A stretch of 64,000 nucleotides of DNA from Planosporangium mesophilum (lineage in GTDB: Bacteria; Actinomycetota; Actinomycetes; Mycobacteriales; Micromonosporaceae). Location of the stretch: positions 1 to 64,000 of the forward strand of contig NZ_BOON01000043.1 of NCBI RefSeq assembly GCF_016863255.1. Direction: 5' to 3'. Of this stretch, positions 34,293 through 42,590 are shown in pieces (position 1 is the stretch's first letter; each line of letters starts with the position of its first letter). The translations under genes and the position numbers were made by a program. A model generated the notes under the pieces. The model had not been told where the DNA came from and made no database searches. It was given only the letters and a program-made list of their open reading frames with translations.

Positions 34293-34834
34293 GCCGCGAG
34301 AAGACCCTCGTCGAACTGGTGGACGCCAACGGCCTGACGATCGGCTCGACCACCGTCGCCGAGGCGCACACCGCACCCGGCCGCCTGCACCGGGCGTTCT
34401 CGGTCCTGCTCATCGACGCCGGCGGCCGACTGCTGCTACAGCAGCGCGCCGAGATCAAGACCCGGTTCCCGCTGCGCTGGGCCAACGCCTGCTGCGGCCA
34501 CCCGGCTCCGACCGGCGACCTCGTCACGGCGGCGTCACGGCGGCTGGACGAGGAGCTCGGTCTCGGCTCGATCGCCCTCAAACCCGTCGGCGTGTACGTG
34601 TACCGCGCGCTGGACCCGGTCACCGGACGGGTCGAGCACGAGTACGACCACGTCCTGGTGGGCGAGGTCGACGGTGAGGTGCCGAGCCCCGACCCGAGCG
34701 AGGTGCTCGCGCTGCGGTGGGCCGACCCGGCCGACGTGCGCCGGGCCGTCGAGGCGGAGCCGCAGTCGTACGCCCCCTGGCTGGCCGGCGTGCTGGCGGT
34801 GTGGGACGCGGCGCAGGCGGAGCCTGGCGGGTGA
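34289..34834 (+). CDS. idi: Isopentenyl-diphosphate delta-isomerase, type I
   Basis: A 181-residue Nudix-fold isomerase converting IPP to DMAPP, supplying prenyl units for the adjacent carotenoid genes. Catalytic Cys in WANACCGHP, catalytic Glu in the EHEYDHV segment, Nudix-like AASRRLDEELGL. Length fits the type I enzyme. ATG overlaps the crtI stop (ATGA), and its own stop overlaps the MerR start. Confidence 0.93.
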   Translation: MSREKTLVELVDANGLTIGSTTVAEAHTAPGRLHRAFSVLLIDAGGRLLLQQRAEIKTRFPLRWANACCGHPAPTGDLVTAASRRLDEELGLGSIALKPVGVYVYRALDPVTGRVEHEYDHVLVGEVDGEVPSPDPSEVLALRWADPADVRRAVEAEPQSYAPWLAGVLAVWDAAQAEPGG

Positions 34835-35772
34835 GCGACGAGCTGTTGAGCGCCGGGGCCGCCGCCCGCCGCCTCGGGGTTGCGGTCACGACGCTGCGCA
34901 GCTGGCACCAGCGGTACGGGCTGGGCCCGAGCGGGCACGAGCACGGCCACCATCGCCGCTACACCGGCGACGACCTCGCCCGGCTGGTACTGATGCAGCG
35001 CCTCGTCACGGCGGGCGTGGCGCCGGCCGAGGCGGCCCGGTGGGCCCGTCGGTCACCGCGGGACGCGCCGGTGCCGGCGCCGTCACCCGGGTCGGCACTG
35101 AACCCGGCCGCGCGCAGCGGTGGCGGTTACACCCTCGCCCTCGGCGACGCCGACCCTGCCGCGCGGGGGCTCGCACGCGCCGCGCTGCGGCTGGACGTGC
35201 TCGCCGTACGCGATCTCGTGGCGGCCGCCGTCGCCGACCGGGGCGTCGTCGGCGCCTGGGACGAGGTGCTGTGCCCGGTACTTGTCGCGCTCGGGGTACG
35301 GGCCGCGGCCGCGGCGGAGCTGGTGGAGGTCGAGCACGCGCTGTCGGGCTGCGTCTCGGCGGTGTTCGCGTCACTGGCGTCCGCGCCGTCTGCCCAGCCG
35401 GCGCGCGAGCGTCCGGTACGCATCCTGCTCGCCTGTGCCGACGAGGAGCAGCACAGCCTGCCGACCGAGGCGCTCGCCGCCGCGCTCGCCGAGCGCGGCA
35501 TACCGTCCCGTGTGCTCGGTGCCCGGGTACCTCCGACCGCGCTACGCGCCGCGGTACGTCGGACCGGGCCGGTCGCCGTCCTGCTCTGGGCCCATTCCAT
35601 CGCCACCGCCGACCCGGCCCAGTTGAACGGTCTGCTGTCCGGCCGCGGGCGTCCCGCCGTCGTCGCCGCGGGCGGACCCGGCTGGGACGCCGCCACCGTT
35701 CCGTCCGGTGTGGTGCTGCCCGCGACCCTCGTCGAAGCGGTCGAACTCTTCGTCGCCGCAGCTCATTCCTAG
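34831..35772 (+). CDS. MerR-family regulator with B12-binding-like domain (LitR/CarH-like)
   Basis: A 313-residue regulator: MerR HTH at the N-terminus (LLSAGAAARRLGVAVTTLRS, HHRRYTGDDLARL), then a helical and a Rossmann-like cobalamin-binding module. The EQH of CADEEQHSLP fits the ExH motif that holds B12, and VEVEHALS has the EH pair, but the Trp of the Wx9EH motif that caps adenosylcobalamin is replaced by Ala/Arg. LitR/CarH proteins repress carotenoid genes in the dark; gene order here agrees. Light and B12 dependence are unproven. GTG start inside the idi stop. Confidence 0.82.
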   Translation: MSDELLSAGAAARRLGVAVTTLRSWHQRYGLGPSGHEHGHHRRYTGDDLARLVLMQRLVTAGVAPAEAARWARRSPRDAPVPAPSPGSALNPAARSGGGYTLALGDADPAARGLARAALRLDVLAVRDLVAAAVADRGVVGAWDEVLCPVLVALGVRAAAAAELVEVEHALSGCVSAVFASLASAPSAQPARERPVRILLACADEEQHSLPTEALAAALAERGIPSRVLGARVPPTALRAAVRRTGPVAVLLWAHSIATADPAQLNGLLSGRGRPAVVAAGGPGWDAATVPSGVVLPATLVEAVELFVAAAHS

Positions 35773-35830
35773 CGTCGATCCGGGAGTAACGGCGGCCGCG
35801 AACGGCGTCTCCGGCGACCGCTTCTCCTAG

Positions 35831-35841
35831 ATCGACGCAAC
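35831..35841. promoter_or_regulatory. Third copy of the crt-region operator-like core
   Basis: ATCGACGCAAC, identical to 11 bases of the repeat between crtB and crtI. It lies 58 bp after the MerR stop and 150 bp before the deacetylase start, next to an AT-rich stretch (35880-35905) that could hold a promoter. Confidence 0.4.
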
Positions 35842-35991
35842 GGGATCAGCGCCGTGGCGCGCTCATCGGAACAGCGTGATAAATGCCTAAACCAATGTTT
35901 TAACCACCCGTACCGGGCCATAGCGCTCCTGGCCTCGCCACCCCGTACGGGATCTCTCGCGGCGGCCGCCCTCGCGTCCCTGGAGTACCGC

Positions 35992-36876
35992 ATGCCGCCT
36001 CACCGCATCCGCACATCGGCACTACTCGCCGGATTTCTCGTCGTGGTGCTCGGTACCTGGTCCGGCGACAGCTTCGGCGAACGCCCGGCCTCGAACCTGT
36101 CGAAACTTCGTGACCATTCCCAGCACCACGCGCTGAACCGGGTGGCGGTCCCGCCGACGGTCACACCGGCCGCAGCCGCGCCGGGAGCACCCCGGGCCGC
36201 GCCACCCGCCGCGATCTTCACGCCCGGCGCCGTGGCCAAGTTCACCGGTACCGAAGGGGTGGCGCTCACCTTCGACGACGGCCCCGGCGACCAGACCCTG
36301 CCCCTGCTCAACGTGCTGCGAACCTGGGGCGTGAAGGCGACCTTCTGCTTGATCGGCTCGAACGTCCGGGAGCACCCCGATCTGGTGCGGGCGATCGTGC
36401 GCGACGGGCACAGCCTGTGCAACCACACCTGGAACCACGACCTGAACCTGGGCGCGCAGCCGCCCGACGTGATCCGCTCCGACCTCCAGCGGACCAACGA
36501 CGAGATCCACCAGGCCGTGCCCGGCGTACCGATCAACTACTTCCGCCACCCGGGCGGCAACTGGACCCCGACGGCGGTGACCGTCGCCGAGGAGATGGGG
36601 ATGACCTCGATCGACTGGGACACCGATCCGACCGACTGGGACACCACCACGTACGGCGTCGGGCCGATCATGATCGATCACATCGTCTCGACCATCAAAC
36701 AAGGTGCTCAGCCCGGATCGATCGTGCTGTCCCACGACGGCGGCGGCGACCGGACCAGCACCGTCGCGGCGTACGAGGCCCTCCTGCCGTACCTGATACA
36801 GGACCGGCGTCTGCACCTGGTGCCGCTGCCGACCACGGAGTACCGGCAGGTCGAGGCGGCCCCGCGGACCAAGTAG
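35992..36876 (+). CDS. Secreted polysaccharide deacetylase (NodB domain)
   Basis: A 294-residue protein with an N-terminal signal or anchor (SALLAGFLVVVLGTW), a Pro/Ala linker, and a NodB domain. Catalytic and zinc residues are intact: TFDDGPG (base and metal Asp), HTWNH (HxxxH metal pair), RHPGGNWTP and LSHDGGG (catalytic His). It removes acetyl groups from peptidoglycan or another N-acetylated glycan. ATG 35992 is preferred, with GGAG six bases upstream; the frame extends further up but without a signal peptide. Confidence 0.9.
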   Translation: MPPHRIRTSALLAGFLVVVLGTWSGDSFGERPASNLSKLRDHSQHHALNRVAVPPTVTPAAAAPGAPRAAPPAAIFTPGAVAKFTGTEGVALTFDDGPGDQTLPLLNVLRTWGVKATFCLIGSNVREHPDLVRAIVRDGHSLCNHTWNHDLNLGAQPPDVIRSDLQRTNDEIHQAVPGVPINYFRHPGGNWTPTAVTVAEEMGMTSIDWDTDPTDWDTTTYGVGPIMIDHIVSTIKQGAQPGSIVLSHDGGGDRTSTVAAYEALLPYLIQDRRLHLVPLPTTEYRQVEAAPRTK

Positions 36877-36998
36877 CGGCAGACCGGACAGCCATTTTGC
36901 AGACGGTTGGGTGGTCACGTATGCTTCACAGGCCTCCGGCGGGGCCCGGACGGGAGCTACACCGCGCGATGTCGTACGTGTGCGATGATTGCGGGGCC

Positions 36999-37071
36999 GC
37001 CCCCATCGTCTAGCGGCCCAGGACGCCGCCCTTTCAAGGCGGTAGCACGGGTTCGAATCCCGTTGGGGGCA
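36999..37071 (+). tRNA. tRNA-Glu (anticodon TTC)
   Basis: Acceptor GCCCCCA pairs with TGGGGGC; anticodon loop CTTTCAA gives TTC; T arm GGTTCGAATCCC. CCA is not encoded (A then CGA). First of three clustered tRNAs. Confidence 0.95.
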
Positions 37072-37108
37072 CGACAGGCCGCTATGGCAACATAGCGGCT
37101 ACATACGA

Positions 37109-37182
37109 GGTCCTGTGGAGCAGTTGGAGTGCTCGCCGCCCTGTCAAGGCGGAGGTCGCGGGTTCAAGTCCCGTCAGGACCG
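37109..37182 (+). tRNA. tRNA-Asp (anticodon GTC)
   Basis: Acceptor GGTCCTG pairs with CAGGACC; anticodon loop CTGTCAA gives GTC; discriminator G. CCA not encoded. Confidence 0.95.
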
Positions 37183-37183
37183 C

Positions 37184-37226
37184 AAGCGCCGTCGCCGTGC
37201 GTGAGCCCACGCGCGGCGACTCGCTT
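37184..37226 (+). terminator. Hairpin between tRNA-Asp and tRNA-Phe
   Basis: Nested complementary arms AAGCG/CGCTT, GTCGCCG/CGGCGAC and GCGTG/CACGC close a 4-base loop. No T run, but it directly follows tRNA-Asp, so processing or termination is likely. Confidence 0.6.
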
Positions 37227-37257
37227 GTTCGGCAGGTACGATGTGCCGAGCAGACGA

Positions 37258-37334
37258 GGGCAGGTAGCTCAGTCGGTACGAGCGTCCGCCTGAAAAGCGG
37301 AAGGTCGGCGGTTCGACCCCGCCCCTGCCCACCA
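37258..37334 (+). tRNA. tRNA-Phe (anticodon GAA), CCA encoded
   Basis: Acceptor GGGCAGG pairs with CCTGCCC; anticodon loop CTGAAAA gives GAA; discriminator A at 37331 followed by CCA (37332-37334). Confidence 0.95.
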
Positions 37335-37367
37335 GGCCCTTCGCCGGGCTGACAGAGCGGTGACCAG

Positions 37368-37395
37368 CGGTGACGCAGGTCACCGTTTTTGTTTT
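37368..37395 (+). terminator. Intrinsic terminator after the tRNA cluster
   Basis: Stem CGGTGAC/GTCACCG with a GCAG loop (37368-37385), then TTTTTGTTTT. A classic rho-independent terminator, rare in such GC-rich DNA. Confidence 0.93.
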
Positions 37396-37822
37396 ACCGG
37401 TCGCCGACGCCCGGTCGGTCAACTCTTCGGCCCGCAGAGCAGTCGGTCACGATTCTTGCGCAGCCCCAGCGTCCACAACCTGTGGATAGAACGTGTGTAC
37501 GAACGCTTCACGAGGCCGCGTTCGGCCGAACGGCTCGTCACCATGGCCCGAACGGGTCCGTCCTGTCGCGGCACGTCACCAAAGGCCCTCGACGTCGTTC
37601 CAGATACCGGGATTACGGGAATTGTCCGCATCCCGAGTCGCCGGTCGGCCCGACCGCCGGCCAGCGGCAGGCCCTTCGTCTGCGTTCCCCGACGGACGTA
37701 GACGCGGAGCCGACGTTGGACCACCCACCATGACCGAACATCCGAGGGCAGCGCGTCCCGGTCGTCGTTAACGTGGGTGGCCCGGACATACCGTGCGATC
37801 TCAAATAGTAAGGACAAGATAG
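37396..37822. other. Intergenic, no gene seen
   Basis: About 430 bases between the tRNA terminator and a STAS gene. Frames here show no family pattern. One DnaA-box-like 9-mer (37481-37489) stands alone. Less GC-rich bases near 37795-37820 may hold the promoter of the STAS gene. Confidence 0.4.
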
Positions 37823-38167
37823 GTGCAAATCGAGGAAAATCGCTCTGGCGACCCCCTCGCGTTGAGCCGGCTGAACACTGACCGCGGCACGGTTCGCCTC
37901 GCCGCGTCGGGCGAGATCGACATCTGCAACGCCGGCCGGCTGCGCGCCACGATCGAGACCATCGTCAGCGAACCGGCGACGCGACGACTGACCGTGGACT
38001 TCGCCGACCTGAACTACATCGACTCCATGGGCGTGTCCGCTCTGATCATGGGCATGCGCCTGAGCCAGCACAACGGCACCGAGTTCGGGGTCGTCAACCC
38101 GCGCGGCGAAGTCCTCCGCGTCCTGCAGATCCTGGGCCTCGACCGGGCGCTGGCGCCCGCCGGGTAG
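37823..38167 (+). CDS. STAS-domain protein with Met at the phospho-site
   Basis: A 114-residue single STAS domain. The loop LNYIDSMGVSALIMG has Met where SpoIIAA has the phosphorylated Ser, so it may be a constitutively active antagonist or a scaffold type. GTG start with AAGGA eight bases upstream. It stands alone after the tRNA cluster, far from the STAS group at 4-6 kb. Confidence 0.85.
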   Translation: MQIEENRSGDPLALSRLNTDRGTVRLAASGEIDICNAGRLRATIETIVSEPATRRLTVDFADLNYIDSMGVSALIMGMRLSQHNGTEFGVVNPRGEVLRVLQILGLDRALAPAG

Positions 38168-38211
38168 CAACACACTCTGGCTGGCCTGGTGCCGAACCTC
38201 GCGCAGGGCGG

Positions 38212-38427
38212 CTACGGCGGACCGGCCGGTGTGTCGAAGTCGCCCGCTCGAACCCCGTACAGGAAGTTCGCCCACTCCTTCTGAGAAAACGCCAGCCAGG
38301 GACCGGTCGGATCTTCCGAGTCACGTAGGTAGGCCGATGTCGGATCATGGGCCATCTCCACACAGGCGCCGTTCGCACAGGAACGACTGCTCCGTCGCCA
38401 GGACAGACGGCCATCTCCGTCGAACAT
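38212..38427 (-). CDS. DUF397 protein
   Basis: A 71-residue DUF397 protein: SWRRSSRSCANGACVEMA, AYLRDSEDPTGPWLAFSQ and EWANFLYGVRAGDFD. ATG 38427 has AGAGGGG eight bases upstream and starts the domain. DUF397 proteins are usually paired with an XRE/DUF5753 regulator such as the one 467 bp upstream, and may act as its small partner. Confidence 0.85.
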   Translation of the reverse strand: MFDGDGRLSWRRSSRSCANGACVEMAHDPTSAYLRDSEDPTGPWLAFSQKEWANFLYGVRAGDFDTPAGPP

Positions 38428-38616
38428 CCAGTCACCCCTCTCACCGGGTTCCCACAGCCACCATAAGAAACCGGCGGAGGAAAGGACCAGATGTTCGTGA
38501 ATGAACTGAGTGCGTGAAGGTTTCAGTACCGGGACGTAGCGGCGCACAACGTCATAACCCGGAGCGGCACAGCGACGAGGGCGCGCCGAGGGGCGCGCCC
38601 CGCCTCGACGGGAAAA

Positions 38617-38814
38617 TTAATTGAACTCGCCGGCACGGATTCCGGCGACGAAGGCATCCCACTCGTCCTGATCGAACGTGAGGACCGGACCGTCGGGATC
38701 TTTTGAATCCCGCAGCAGTACATACGACTGGTCGACCTTAGCCACCTCTATGCATGCGCCACTGGCACAGAAGCTGCTTCTGCGCCAATCCGTTGACAGA
38801 CGGTTCAGGTCCAC
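38617..38814 (-). CDS. DUF397 protein
   Basis: A 65-residue second DUF397 copy: WRRSSFCASGACIEVAKV, VLLRDSKDPDGPVLTFDQ and EWDAFVAGIRAGEF. GTG 38814 is preferred because GAGG lies five bases upstream; a TTG at 38853 is possible. It follows the XRE/DUF5753 gene by 79 bp on the same strand. Confidence 0.83.
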   Translation of the reverse strand: MDLNRLSTDWRRSSFCASGACIEVAKVDQSYVLLRDSKDPDGPVLTFDQDEWDAFVAGIRAGEFN

Positions 38815-38893
38815 TCTGACCTCGCCTTCCTTCTGAAAGAGATGACCACACAAAGAAGGGCGCGCCAGCCGTGACGCGCCCTTTACCGGCGCG

Positions 38894-39790
38894 TCAGCCG
38901 GGATCCGTGGGACGGAACGAGGAGAGTGCGGTCTCTGCCCGCTGTTGGACGAGGCGCACGGAGTCGGCCTCGTCGTAGGCGGCTTCCCAGAGATTGTCGA
39001 AGATGACCCGATGGCGATCGATCTTCGCCCTGTCTTCCACGATCTCGTCGATGATGGAGCTTTCGCGGTACATGATCGCGTCGTCGGCGCTCAGGTTGAC
39101 GATCTCGTATGACCCGAACATCGGCGGCGGCGCGTTCTCGGCGGCAAACGGCAGGATCCGGATCCTGACCCGATTCTCGCCGGCCAGCTTGACCAGGTAC
39201 GTCAGCTGGTCGCCGGTCACCTGAGGGCCGCCCACCTGCCGGTACAGCACTGACTCGTCCAACAGCAGGAAGATCTCCGGCGGGGTCTTCCGCGCGAGAA
39301 GATCATCGTGCCGGCGTAGCCGGACCTCCAGGCGCACCTTGCGGTCGGCCTCCGCGAGCTCGTCGCCGTAGCTGCGTAGGACGGCCTCCGCATACTCCGG
39401 TGTCTGCAGACGCCCGGGAATGATGGTCATGTAGAAGTGCCGGACCGCGGTCGCGTCGGACTCGTACTGGATGAGCTGGCGCATCGCCGGAGTGATGTGG
39501 TCCCGCAGGTTCTGCGCGTCCCACCACATCTGGCGACGCCGGGAGACCCGGGCGTCGGCCACCAGATCGTCGACCCGGGCACGATCGGTTATCCCGAGAT
39601 AGGAGAGCAGCGGTCGCAGGTCGTTCGCGGTGATGGAGACCTCGCCGCTCTCGATGCGCATGACCTTGCTCAGCGACCACTCCATGGCCTCGGCCACCTG
39701 GCCCTGGGTGAAACCCAGCGCCTCGCGCGCCTCGCGGATCGCGTGGCGTACGCGACGGCGCGCGATTGCTGGCGAGTCACCCGCGACCAT
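38894..39790 (-). CDS. XRE-family regulator with DUF5753 domain
   Basis: About 298 residues. N-terminal helix-turn-helix (IREAREALGFTQGQVAEAM, LSKVMRIESGEVSITANDL), then a DUF5753 domain (IIPGRLQTPEYAEAVLRS, FLLLDESVLYRQVGG, RILPFAAENAP). Such proteins, often next to DUF397 genes, control development and antibiotic production in streptomycetes (WhiJ-type). Start ATG 39790 is chosen with AAGGTGG just before; GTG 39835 would add 15 residues. Two DUF397 genes follow. Confidence 0.88.
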   Translation of the reverse strand: MVAGDSPAIARRRVRHAIREAREALGFTQGQVAEAMEWSLSKVMRIESGEVSITANDLRPLLSYLGITDRARVDDLVADARVSRRRQMWWDAQNLRDHITPAMRQLIQYESDATAVRHFYMTIIPGRLQTPEYAEAVLRSYGDELAEADRKVRLEVRLRRHDDLLARKTPPEIFLLLDESVLYRQVGGPQVTGDQLTYLVKLAGENRVRIRILPFAAENAPPPMFGSYEIVNLSADDAIMYRESSIIDEIVEDRAKIDRHRVIFDNLWEAAYDEADSVRLVQQRAETALSSFRPTDPG

Positions 39791-39903
39791 GCCCACCTTC
39801 TCGATCTCGGTGCGGTACCGGATCCATGCCACCACGCCGTAGCCAGATCGCGATCGGGATACCGAGCGTGACGGTACGCGGTGAGCGTACTCACATCTAC
39901 CTA

Positions 39904-40203
39904 TCAGCGGTATCCCAATGTGCCATATTGCTCGTCTCGCTCGCGCCTGCCCTCAAGCGCACGGAGCAAACCTCGCCTCACCTGCCCGAACGTGCGCATG
40001 TCGGAAGACTCGAAGAGCAGCACCTCGACGCCCTGATACCTGGCCCGAACCTGACAGCTCCGCGGCGCGAACCAGCGGAGGTGACCGGGCGCGACGTGCA
40101 CGTCCTCCAGCTCGTCGATCGCGAACGTTCGAGGAGCGGGCTGGACGACCGCGAACACCTGGTCGGTGATCACAATCTCCGGCCCCCGGTAGTAGACCGT
40201 CAT
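39904..40203 (-). CDS. DUF6232 family protein
   Basis: A 99-residue protein beginning MTVYYRGPEIVITDQVF with ELEDVHVAPGH in the middle, a small beta-rich family common in actinomycetes. ATG 40203 follows GAGAGGGG. Usual membrane segments of longer family members are not seen here, so it may be a short version. It lies upstream of the XRE gene on the same strand. Confidence 0.65.
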   Translation of the reverse strand: MTVYYRGPEIVITDQVFAVVQPAPRTFAIDELEDVHVAPGHLRWFAPRSCQVRARYQGVEVLLFESSDMRTFGQVRRGLLRALEGRRERDEQYGTLGYR

Positions 40204-40676
40204 CTCCGTTGCCCCTCTCAGGTCATGCGAGGGGGATGAGGATGCGACGCCGCAGGTTCCCCGCCTCGCTTCCAGCAGAGTCGAGGGCGGCGGCGCGCCC
40301 GGTGTCAGCCGGTGCCGCCACATCTCACGCCGCAAACCCTGTTGTGTCTCACCGGTAGCGTGAGTATGCGCGGCCACATCTCTGCCTCGCCAGGCAACAA
40401 ATTGCTATATCGCAGATAGCGCTATACCTGACGGTGGTCTCTCGAAAACCGTGGCGCTGCCCCGCCCCGTCCGGCGAGGCAGCGGCTCCATCGCGACTAC
40501 CCGCCCACATCGGGGCCATTCTGGGCCGCCGGCCCGATCCTCACGCCGTCCACACATGCCCCGGCTCACCGGGCGTGCGCCGCCGCTTCATGCCTCGTGC
40601 TCACCCCGCGTGGTCGGCGCACACCCCGAGCAACGAGAATCGGTGCCGGAGACGAAAACAAGATCGGGGAGTACCG
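40204..40676. other. Intergenic upstream of purC with a small palindrome
   Basis: About 470 bases without a gene I can support. At 40404-40420 GCTAT and ATAGC flank ATCGCAG in a locally AT-richer stretch, a possible promoter or operator. GGGGAG (40666-40671) is the purC ribosome site. Confidence 0.4.
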
Positions 40677-41516
40677 GTGGAGCTGCTGCATTCGGGCAAG
40701 GTCCGGGACGTCTACGCCGACGGCGACGACCTGATCCTGGTCGCATCCGACCGGGTCAGCGTGTACGACGTCGTCCTGCCCACCCCGATCCCGGACAAGG
40801 GCGCGCTGCTCACCCGGCTCTCGCTGTGGTGGTTCGACCAGCTCGCCGACCTCGTACCCAACCACATCGTGTCCGCGACCGATGTACCCGAGCGCTGGGC
40901 CGGCCGGGCCATCCGGTGCCGGCGGCTGGACATGGTTCCGGTCGAGTGCATCGCCCGCGGCTACCTGGCCGGACTGGGCCTGCGCGAGTACACCAGCACC
41001 GGCGCAATCTCCGGCGTGTCCGTACTGGCCGGGCTGGTAGAGGGTTCGAAGCTGCCCGAGCCGATCTTCACGCCGACCACCAAGGCGCCGGTCGGCGAAC
41101 ACGACGAGTTCATCGGCTTCGACGACGTGGTCGCCCGGACCGGCGCGGAGACCGCCGAGGCGCTGCGTGACCTCACGATCCAGGTGTACCGGCGGGGCGC
41201 CGAACTGGCCGCCGAGCGCGGCATCATCATCGCCGACACCAAGCTGGAGTTCGGCCGGGCGCCGGACGGCGCGCTGATCCTGGCGGACGAGGTGCTGACC
41301 CCCGACTCGTCGCGCTTCTGGCCGGTCGGCTCCTGGCAGCCGGGGCGGGCGCAGGACTCGTACGACAAGCAGTACGTCCGCGACTGGGCCTCGGACCCGG
41401 CGCTGGGCTGGGACAAGACCGCCCCCGGCCCCGAGATCCCGCCGGAGGTCGTCGAGGCGACCCGCGCCCGCTACGTCGAGGCGTACGAGCGACTCACCGG
41501 TGAGCGCTGGGACTGA
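40677..41516 (+). CDS. purC: SAICAR synthase
   Basis: A 279-residue enzyme of de novo purine synthesis that joins CAIR and aspartate with ATP. Signatures: LLHSGKVRDVYADGDDLILV (ATP lid), SDRVSVYDVVLPTPIPDKG, ECIARGYLAGLGLREY, and IIIADTKLEFG with DEVLTPDSSRFWP. GTG start with GGGGAG five bases upstream. Not flanked by other purine genes. Confidence 0.95.
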   Translation: MELLHSGKVRDVYADGDDLILVASDRVSVYDVVLPTPIPDKGALLTRLSLWWFDQLADLVPNHIVSATDVPERWAGRAIRCRRLDMVPVECIARGYLAGLGLREYTSTGAISGVSVLAGLVEGSKLPEPIFTPTTKAPVGEHDEFIGFDDVVARTGAETAEALRDLTIQVYRRGAELAAERGIIIADTKLEFGRAPDGALILADEVLTPDSSRFWPVGSWQPGRAQDSYDKQYVRDWASDPALGWDKTAPGPEIPPEVVEATRARYVEAYERLTGERWD

Positions 41517-41536
41517 CGTGCCGTATCCTGTCGTAC

Positions 41537-42103
41537 GTGTCGACAGGGGTCGATGTAATCGTCCGGCGGCTCTGGTGGGCCGTACCGGAGCTGATCGCCG
41601 TCGCGGTGCTCGCCGCGCTGGTGTTCCGTAGCGTCCCGGCCGAGCCGGCCCTCAGCTCTGCCGCGCTGCGTGACAGCGTCGCCGGGCGCGTCGCCGCGGC
41701 GATCGAGCGGGCGTCGCCGGCCGAGCACGCGGGCCACGGCCACGCCGTCGATCCGGACGACCGGATGCTGTGCACGGTCGAGGTGTTCGGCGTCGACCCG
41801 TCGGGGACCACCCGGCCGTCCAAGGTCACCCGCGCGTACGGGTACTACCTGTGCGCGGTCGGCAGGCCCGGTACCCCGTACCTGGAGTCACGGTTGTCCA
41901 GCGGACCGGTCGTCGCGTCGATCAGCGACCGGGTACGGGTCACGATGGTGGCCTCGGGTGAGAACTACCGCGAGCAGGTCCACCTGCTGATGCCGCGGTA
42001 CGAGCGGCAGGCCGTTGCGGGGTTCAGCAGCCAGGACAAGCCGGCCCAGCTGCAGCGACGGTTCGAGCTGTCGGTGACCGCCGGGTCACCGGCGGCCCGC
42101 TGA
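41537..42103 (+). CDS. Membrane-anchored hypothetical protein
   Basis: A 188-residue protein with one N-terminal membrane segment (LIAVAVLAALVF) and an extracytoplasmic domain containing CTVEVFGVDPSG and YYLCAVGRPGTPYLES (two Cys that could bond). GTG start, 20 bp after purC; TATCCT lies 11 bases before the start, so a leaderless transcript is possible. No domain recognised. Confidence 0.65.
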   Translation: MSTGVDVIVRRLWWAVPELIAVAVLAALVFRSVPAEPALSSAALRDSVAGRVAAAIERASPAEHAGHGHAVDPDDRMLCTVEVFGVDPSGTTRPSKVTRAYGYYLCAVGRPGTPYLESRLSSGPVVASISDRVRVTMVASGENYREQVHLLMPRYERQAVAGFSSQDKPAQLQRRFELSVTAGSPAAR

Positions 42104-42126
42104 CGCGGGCTGTGGCGGCTGGCCCG

Positions 42127-42552
42127 TCAGCGCTCGCCGCCGTCGCGGCGGCGCAGCGTCGCCACCGCCGAGCCGGCGAGGGTCATCAGGCACTGGGGCA
42201 GCTTGCCGTCGGCGATGGCAGCCCCGAACAGCGCCTCCCCGCTGGCGTCGTCGGCGTTGGCGTACGCGCTCAGGAACCGCGCCACCCACCGCTTGTCGTA
42301 GGGGGCCTCTTCGATGCCGGGGAACTCCAGCCGCCACGGTCCGGCGACTATGCCGTCACCGACCGTGGCGCCAGCCAGGCTCCACGCGACCTCGTACGCG
42401 CCGGTCACGCCGGAGCGGACCGCCGCCTTGTCGAACGCGTCGACCACGCCGTCGCCGTCTCCGGCCAGCGCGGAGCGCAGCACGAGCGCGACGTCGTCGA
42501 ACACGTCGTCCGGTTGGGCTTCCACGTTGCGCAGCGTATCCGTCACCGTCAA
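42127..42552 (-). CDS. Hypothetical protein
   Basis: A 141-residue acidic helical protein (DDVFDDVALVLRSALAGDGD, KRWVARFLSAYANADD). I do not recognise the family. It converges on the purC-side gene. The acidic, soluble composition and clean start MTVTDTLRN suggest a real gene. Confidence 0.6.
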   Translation of the reverse strand: MTVTDTLRNVEAQPDDVFDDVALVLRSALAGDGDGVVDAFDKAAVRSGVTGAYEVAWSLAGATVGDGIVAGPWRLEFPGIEEAPYDKRWVARFLSAYANADDASGEALFGAAIADGKLPQCLMTLAGSAVATLRRRDGGER

Positions 42553-42590
42553 GAACGGCAGTGTGAAGCGCCTCTCCCGCGGTCGCCGGG

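Noticed and set aside
31728-35772. A larger carotenoid or natural-product gene cluster
   Set aside because: Only crtB, crtI, idi and a regulator are present; no crtE, cyclase or tailoring genes flank them.
37481-37489. DnaA-box-like 9-mer suggesting an origin
   Set aside because: A single copy with one mismatch; no cluster and no dnaA/dnaN genes nearby.
38212-39790. Toxin-antitoxin system
   Set aside because: DUF397 and XRE/DUF5753 pairs are regulatory in known cases; no toxin fold is visible.
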